Assembly (NCBI GenBank): GCA_001771735.1
Contig: MEUM01000010.1
Location: 1-10,854, forward strand
Source: Caldifarciminota bacterium RBG_13_43_14
GTDB lineage: Bacteria; Hydrothermota; Tepidihabitantia; SM23-42
Length of the DNA: 10,854 bases
Reading direction: 5' to 3'
The notes beneath the pieces were generated by a model. It made no database searches. It was not told where the DNA came from and worked only from the letters and a program-made list of their open reading frames with translations. Position 1 is the stretch's first letter. Every line of letters begins with the position of its first letter. This document shows, one piece after another, positions 6,122-10,854 of the stretch. The position numbers were made by a program, and so were the translations under genes.

Positions 6122-6997
6122 ATGTTTATGGATAACATAAAGCAGTATCTATCTAAGAAAAGACAATTGGTTGACCAGACCCTGGGCAGCTATTTTGTTG
6201 ATAAAGGCAATACATTGTTCGATATCATGTATTACTCACTGGATCACGGCAAGAGAATACGACCGATACTGGCGATCGCCGGTTATGAGGCATGTGGCGG
6301 TAAGGATATCAATGAAATTATGCCAATCGCCTGTGGGCTTGAGCTCATTCATACCTATTCATTGATACACGATGACCTACCTTCCATGGACAATGATGAT
6401 TTCCGCCGGGGCAGGGAATCAGCCCATAAGAAATTCGGCGAAGCAACCGCGATCCTTTCCGGTGACGGTTTATTTGCCTATGCCTATGAATTAATAAGCA
6501 ATGGCAATGGCTTGGTCGCCGAGAAAAACAAAGTGATCAGCCGGGTAAGCGAAGCGGTTGGACCAAAAGGCATTGTATTCGGTCAAATGCTTGATATAGC
6601 CGCGGTAGACCCACTTACCCCTAAGAAGCTCCGAAATATACATTTAAACAAAACCGCAAAATTCATCGAGGTTTCAATTGAATGCGGCGCATTGATCGCA
6701 AAAGCCAGTGAAAAAACAATTGAAAAAATCAAAAAAGGCGGTATACTTCTTGGTATGTTGTTTCAATATACCGATGATATATTAGATGTCGTGGGTGAAA
6801 GATCTGCCCTGGGTAAAACACCGGGTAAAGACAAAACGGCTGGTAAAATAACCGCATCGGCAGTCTATGGTTTAGATGGAGCTCGGTTCAGGGCAAAGAG
6901 ATATGCAGAGCGCGCTAAAGCTGTTTTTCATGCACTAGGATCAGAATTTATGTTCTTTGATCAAATTATCGAATATATACTTAATCGCACATTTTAA
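6122..6997 (+). CDS. ispA: Farnesyl diphosphate synthase (polyprenyl synthetase family)
   Basis: 291 residues, normal for the short-chain IspA/type II group. It condenses DMAPP and GPP with IPP in the cytoplasm to make prenyl diphosphates. The first Asp-rich motif is DDLPSMD (84-90), with the two-residue insertion typical of bacterial FPP synthases, followed by NDDFRRGR. The second is DDILD (218-222). Tyr79 and Ser80, five and four residues before the first motif, match bacterial C15-producing enzymes, so FPP is the likely product; GGPP cannot be excluded. GKRIRP (43-48) binds IPP. The start may be M1 (6122) or M3 (6128); the promoter favours a leaderless start at or near M1. It precedes dxs by 62 bp, presumably as one operon. 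Confidence 0.92.
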   Translation: MFMDNIKQYLSKKRQLVDQTLGSYFVDKGNTLFDIMYYSLDHGKRIRPILAIAGYEACGGKDINEIMPIACGLELIHTYSLIHDDLPSMDNDDFRRGRESAHKKFGEATAILSGDGLFAYAYELISNGNGLVAEKNKVISRVSEAVGPKGIVFGQMLDIAAVDPLTPKKLRNIHLNKTAKFIEVSIECGALIAKASEKTIEKIKKGGILLGMLFQYTDDILDVVGERSALGKTPGKDKTAGKITASAVYGLDGARFRAKRYAERAKAVFHALGSEFMFFDQIIEYILNRTF

Positions 6998-7059
6998 TAT
7001 GCCAGCAATAATGATACATCAAGGAGTTATTTTAACGGACTAATCATCAAACGTTTTAG
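6998..7059 (+). other. ispA-dxs spacer with a stranded Shine-Dalgarno-like AAGGAG
   Basis: A consensus AAGGAG lies at 7021-7026, but it is 33 bases from the dxs ATG and no ATG, GTG or TTG falls within its normal reach. An in-frame TAG at 7057-7059 rules out an earlier dxs start. No small gene or terminator is visible here. Confidence 0.5.
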
Positions 7060-8919
7060 ATGTCAATACTAAATAGAATAAAGAAGCCCAATGATATAAA
7101 AGATCTTAGCATTGAGGAATTGCAGGTGCTTGCTCAGGAGATCCGGGAGCAGATCATCAATACCTGCGCTGATACCGGAGGTCATGTGGCACCATCGCTT
7201 GGGGTTGTGGAATTGACACTAGCGTTATATCGCGTATTTGACGCCGAGCGTGATAAGATAATCTGGGATGTTGGTCATCAAACTTATGCCCAGAAATTGA
7301 TCACCGGTCGTTATGAACGATTCAAGACCTTGCGCACTTTTAAAGGTATCAGCGGTTTTCCAAAAAGAAAAGAATCCAAGTACGATGTGTTCAATACCGG
7401 ACACTCGTCCACTTCCCTGTCGGCGGCGACTGGTTTTGCTATTGCCCGTGATTTTAACGGAGATGATTATCAGATCATCAGTGTAATCGGTGATGGATCA
7501 TTAGGAGCCGGGATGGCGTTTGAAGCGCTTAATCATCTCGGACATTTGAAGAAGAATATGTTGGTCGTGCTCAATGACAATGAGCGCTCGATTGGTGAAT
7601 CAGTTGGGGCATTATCCCAGTATTTGACCAGGATCATAACGACCCGTACCTATAATCGATTTCGTGATGATATCTGGAAATTTCTGGACCGTACCCATCC
7701 CTATTTCAGGGATCGAAGTCGGAATTTAGCAAAACGTGTTGAGGAGGGATTAAAAGGTCTGTATGCACCGGCTGTGATTTTTGAAGAACTGGGGTTTCGT
7801 TATATCGGACCATTGAATGGTCATAAATTGGGAGAATTGATCGATACTTTCAGCCGGGTTAAGGAGATGCACGGCCCAAAAATAGTGCATGTTGTTACTA
7901 AAAAGGGTAAGGGTTATGAGCTCGCCGAGAAAAACCCGGAAACGTTTCACGGTATTGGACCTTATTGTGTTGAAAGCGGTGAAACAAAAAGCGGGAGCAA
8001 TTCGTATACATCGGTATTCGGCGATGCGTTGGTAAAACTGGCGCAGAAGAACGATCGGATTATTGCGATCACAGCGGGTATGTGCCTTGGCACCGGATTG
8101 GTACGTTTTAGAGAAGAAATCCCTTCGAGGTTTTTCGATGTCGGAATAACTGAACAGCATGCAGTGACCATGGCTGCAGCCCTGGCGCTGGAAAAATTTA
8201 TTCCGGTTTGCGCGATCTATTCGACTTTTCTGCAGCGTGCCTATGATCAGATTATACATGATGTCAGTCTTCAAGATGCGCCGGTGATCTTTGCGGTTGA
8301 CCGGGCCGGATTAGTCGGCGCCGATGGCCCGACTCATCACGGCCCTTTTGATTTATCATATTTTCGCTGTTTGCCTAATATGGTGATCAGTACGCCAAAA
8401 GACGGTAATGAGTTGATCGACCTGTTGTATACGGCGGTTAAATATCGTCAGGGTCCGTTTGTGATTCGTTATCCCCGTGGATCCTGTCAGGTTGATGAAA
8501 CAAAACAGCCCATGCAGATTCAGGTTGGTTCCTGGGACATAGTTGTTAAAGGATCCAAGATCGCATTGCTTGCAGTCGGGTCAATGGTGGATGAATCCAA
8601 TAAAGCCCTGAAATTATTAGGAAAACAGAAGGCCAAGCCAACATTGGTAAACGTCCGTTTTATTAAGCCGATGGACGTAAAACTTCTTGATAGTATTCTG
8701 GCGAGCCATAATTACATAATTACTGTAGAGGATAACTCGATCATTGGCGGTTTTGGTGATGCAATACTCGCCTATTGCGCGAAGAAAGAAAAAAAGATTA
8801 AAGTTGTATGTATTGGCTTACCCGATGAATACATTGAACATGGCTCACGGGAGGAGTTGTTCGAGGTCGCGGGCATCAGCGCTAAGCATATCAGTCAAGA
8901 AATAATTAAACTTTTATGA
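7060..8919 (+). CDS. dxs: 1-deoxy-D-xylulose-5-phosphate synthase
   Basis: 619 residues, full family length. This thiamine-diphosphate enzyme condenses pyruvate and glyceraldehyde-3-phosphate, the first step of the MEP isoprenoid pathway. The N-terminus (MSILNRIKKPNDIKDLS) and GGHVAPSLGVVELTLAL are diagnostic. The ThDP/Mg motif begins with GDG (144-146) and ends at N172. HQTYAQKLITGR and GHSSTSLSAA lie before it. The transketolase-like middle domain has the proton-relay glutamate E365 in TEQHAVT, then AGLVGADGPTHHG. The C-terminal domain (IRYPRG; VEDNSIIGGFG) is complete. The start is fixed by a stop codon directly upstream. No Shine-Dalgarno is in range, so translation may be coupled to or reinitiate from ispA. 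The stop overlaps the SprA-like start by ATGA. Confidence 0.97.
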   Translation: MSILNRIKKPNDIKDLSIEELQVLAQEIREQIINTCADTGGHVAPSLGVVELTLALYRVFDAERDKIIWDVGHQTYAQKLITGRYERFKTLRTFKGISGFPKRKESKYDVFNTGHSSTSLSAATGFAIARDFNGDDYQIISVIGDGSLGAGMAFEALNHLGHLKKNMLVVLNDNERSIGESVGALSQYLTRIITTRTYNRFRDDIWKFLDRTHPYFRDRSRNLAKRVEEGLKGLYAPAVIFEELGFRYIGPLNGHKLGELIDTFSRVKEMHGPKIVHVVTKKGKGYELAEKNPETFHGIGPYCVESGETKSGSNSYTSVFGDALVKLAQKNDRIIAITAGMCLGTGLVRFREEIPSRFFDVGITEQHAVTMAAALALEKFIPVCAIYSTFLQRAYDQIIHDVSLQDAPVIFAVDRAGLVGADGPTHHGPFDLSYFRCLPNMVISTPKDGNELIDLLYTAVKYRQGPFVIRYPRGSCQVDETKQPMQIQVGSWDIVVKGSKIALLAVGSMVDESNKALKLLGKQKAKPTLVNVRFIKPMDVKLLDSILASHNYIITVEDNSIIGGFGDAILAYCAKKEKKIKVVCIGLPDEYIEHGSREELFEVAGISAKHISQEIIKLL

Positions 8920-10854
8920 TTTCAATAATCGGATTACTTATCATCGGTCAGCTTTCTAATCCTTATGAAAACAGGGTTTTTACTGACGATGAAGGAAGAT
9001 ATCTGGTCTATGCCCGCTATTATCAGGGTGAGCTGGTATGCATCGACAGCATAAAAACGATTGAGCAATATTTCGGCGAAGATCTATTGAGCCGCAACCG
9101 TTCTTTGTTGCTGCAGGAATTGAAACGCGAGCTTAAGCAGCAAAGCGGCTATGCAAGCCAGGGTATATTCGGAACGCTTGAGATCCCTTTGCCTAAAGGC
9201 GGGTTCAGCGAATTCATGGGCGAGACTGGAAAACTTGATGTCGGCGGGCATGTCAAGATCACGCTCGGCGGCAGTCAAACTTTTATCCCAACTGAAACCG
9301 ATCAATCCTTTTTCCCTGAACTTGAGATGAAGCAGGAAGTAGCAGTCAAACTCGACGGACAGGTAGGCGATCGTATGCGTGTATATATTGATCATGACTC
9401 AGAACGGCTCAGTGAAACCCAGAATAAGATCACGGTAACATATAAAGGAAGGGAGGATGAGATAATTCAAGAGATCGAGGGCGGTGATACCCAGCTTTCC
9501 ATACCAGCTACTAATTATACCGGTGATATACCTTCACACAGCGGACTTTTTGGAATTAAGTCGCAGGCGAAATTTGGTCCCCTCGATCTGGTGGCAATCG
9601 CATCCAAAGAACAAACCCAATCCCAGGAGATTGAGATTTTGGGTGGGATACAGGCCGATACCAATACAATCTGGGCAAAGTATTTTTTAAGACGCCGGTT
9701 TTTTTCTATTGGTTTGCAACCTGGTGATTCGCTGCTTGAACTGGAGGTTTTTATTGATGATCGTAATGCCCAGAACAATAAAACCAGCTATACCGGTATT
9801 ACATTTTATGGTAATGCGTACCTGGATATAGAAGATGATAATATCCCCAATGATACATTAAACCCGACCAACCGGCATACTAACGGTTATTTCACTTTAA
9901 TGAGAGAAGGATTTAGCGATGATTATGTTTATATACCCTATGGCGCTGGAACGCTTGAGTTGAACTCGGCCCTGTCAACCACTCCGGTTGGTCATGTTCT
10001 CGGTGTGTATTATATAAAAAGAAATAATGGTATCGTTGATACTGTAGGCCAAAAACCTACGGCCGGTGATACCACGATCACGCTTAAGCTGATCTGCCCG
10101 GAGCAGCTGGATACAAGTTCCTATACTTATTATTATGAGAAAAGGAATTATTATCAGATCGTAAGTCCGGGGTCAAAGCTTGATTCTTTGCGCATATATT
10201 ATGAAAATCCCGGAGTTGAGTCGCAGGACCGTCAAAACGATACTGCTTATATTCAAATTCTGGGACTTGATGAGAATCGTGATGGCATGGTGGATGAAAA
10301 TACCGTATTTTTATCCGGTCAGGGTATATTACGCTTTCCGGATCCTGAACCTTTTGCTGATTCTAATAAACTAAATGATCCTGATCCTGAAATATATACC
10401 AATCCATATATGATACAATCCGGCAAATATTTTCTTTTTGTTAAGACCATTGGCGCTAAGGCCAGATACGAATTACCACAAAATGCCGAGGGTGTTTGGG
10501 TATATCTCAATGACGAGTTGCAGGATTCTCTGGTTGATTATCACCTTGATCGAGTTGAAGGTTTCATTGAATTTCGAAAGCCAATTTTACCGTCTCAAAA
10601 AGTTAGGATAAAAGTTGAGTATGCCCCCTGGATTTCAATGGCACAAAAGTCCCTGGTTGGCCTACGCGGCAGTTTGAGGCCGTTCGGTGATGCGGTGCTT
10701 GGATCCTCGTTTTTATATCGTACTGAAAGTTATCCGGCTGAGCATATAAGATTGCGCGAGGAACCGTTCAATCGCTCAGTATGGGAAGTTGATTTTAATT
10801 ACCCGCAGGATTTACCTTTTATAACCAAAGGGATTGACCGTTTACCTTTGATCC
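8916..10854 (+). CDS. SprA-like giant outer-membrane protein (T9SS translocon family), 3' truncated by the window
   Basis: 646 codons are open to the window edge; SprA proteins usually exceed 2,000 residues. In Bacteroidota, SprA is the outer-membrane barrel of the type IX secretion system. An in-frame TAA at 8907 leaves the ATG at 8916, inside the dxs stop, as the start. A short hydrophobic N-terminus (residues 1-13) could be a weak signal peptide lacking the usual basic residues. The SprA N-terminal signature is clear: VGDRM (150-154), YKGREDEIIQEIEGG (176-190), GLFGIKSQAKFGPLDL (210-225), then SQEIEILGG (236-244). Further on come an acidic DxNxDGxxDE loop (452-461) and RFPDPEPF (473-480). 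No Shine-Dalgarno is present, so translation is probably coupled to dxs. Relatives outside Bacteroidota are poorly characterised, so type IX-like export is inferred. Confidence 0.85.
   Translation, partial: MISIIGLLIIGQLSNPYENRVFTDDEGRYLVYARYYQGELVCIDSIKTIEQYFGEDLLSRNRSLLLQELKRELKQQSGYASQGIFGTLEIPLPKGGFSEFMGETGKLDVGGHVKITLGGSQTFIPTETDQSFFPELEMKQEVAVKLDGQVGDRMRVYIDHDSERLSETQNKITVTYKGREDEIIQEIEGGDTQLSIPATNYTGDIPSHSGLFGIKSQAKFGPLDLVAIASKEQTQSQEIEILGGIQADTNTIWAKYFLRRRFFSIGLQPGDSLLELEVFIDDRNAQNNKTSYTGITFYGNAYLDIEDDNIPNDTLNPTNRHTNGYFTLMREGFSDDYVYIPYGAGTLELNSALSTTPVGHVLGVYYIKRNNGIVDTVGQKPTAGDTTITLKLICPEQLDTSSYTYYYEKRNYYQIVSPGSKLDSLRIYYENPGVESQDRQNDTAYIQILGLDENRDGMVDENTVFLSGQGILRFPDPEPFADSNKLNDPDPEIYTNPYMIQSGKYFLFVKTIGAKARYELPQNAEGVWVYLNDELQDSLVDYHLDRVEGFIEFRKPILPSQKVRIKVEYAPWISMAQKSLVGLRGSLRPFGDAVLGSSFLYRTESYPAEHIRLREEPFNRSVWEVDFNYPQDLPFITKGIDRLPLI

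Noticed and set aside
7750..8274. 174-codon minus-strand open frame inside dxs
   Set aside because: Antisense shadow of a complete, strongly conserved dxs; the translation has no recognisable domain.
9084..9395. 103-codon minus-strand open frame at the start of the SprA-like gene
   Set aside because: The plus strand carries clear SprA-family motifs across the same bases; the antisense frame is a by-product.

Overview
The window looks like chromosome from a diderm (two-membrane) bacterium of moderate to low GC, most likely an uncultured lineage in or near the FCB superphylum (the Bacteroidota, Gemmatimonadota, Cloacimonadota and WOR-3 type groups). This rests on an LpxB-like lipid A enzyme, an MEP-pathway isoprenoid pair, and a large outer-membrane protein that resembles SprA, the translocon of the Bacteroidota type IX secretion system. 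The taxonomic placement is inference; no rRNA or other marker gene is present.

Layout. (1) 2-727 (+): 5'-truncated LpxB-like glycosyltransferase with several substitutions at conserved positions. (2) 818-4232 (+): a strong promoter drives a three-gene operon: an NAD-dependent epimerase-like SDR, a B12-binding-type radical SAM enzyme and a GT-B glycosyltransferase. (3) 4427-5944 (-): a monocistronic, convergent, multi-spanning GT39/PMT-like membrane glycosyltransferase with its own promoter. (4) 6087-8919 (+): a divergent promoter followed by farnesyl diphosphate synthase (ispA-like) and 1-deoxyxylulose-5-phosphate synthase (dxs). (5) 8916-10854 (+): a SprA-like protein that overlaps the dxs stop by ATGA and runs off the window; only the first 646 codons are visible.

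The genes share an envelope and isoprenoid theme. DXS makes the first MEP-pathway intermediate and IspA makes the C15 prenyl diphosphate used for undecaprenyl carriers and quinones. GT39 enzymes normally use undecaprenyl-phosphate-linked sugars. The LpxB-like protein, SDR, radical SAM enzyme and GT could build or modify a glycolipid or surface glycan. The SprA-like protein would be an outer-membrane export channel.

All three recognisable promoters are close to the TTGACA/TATAAT consensus and lie so near the start codon that the mRNAs would be leaderless or have about 12-nt leaders. Only one of six assessable starts has a Shine-Dalgarno at usable spacing. The three larger intergenic gaps hold degenerate palindromes and short tandem repeats (7-bp and 13-bp periods). 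I see no tRNA, rRNA, CRISPR array, transposase or phage gene. No non-coding gap exceeds 300 bp; the largest is 194 bp (4233-4426).
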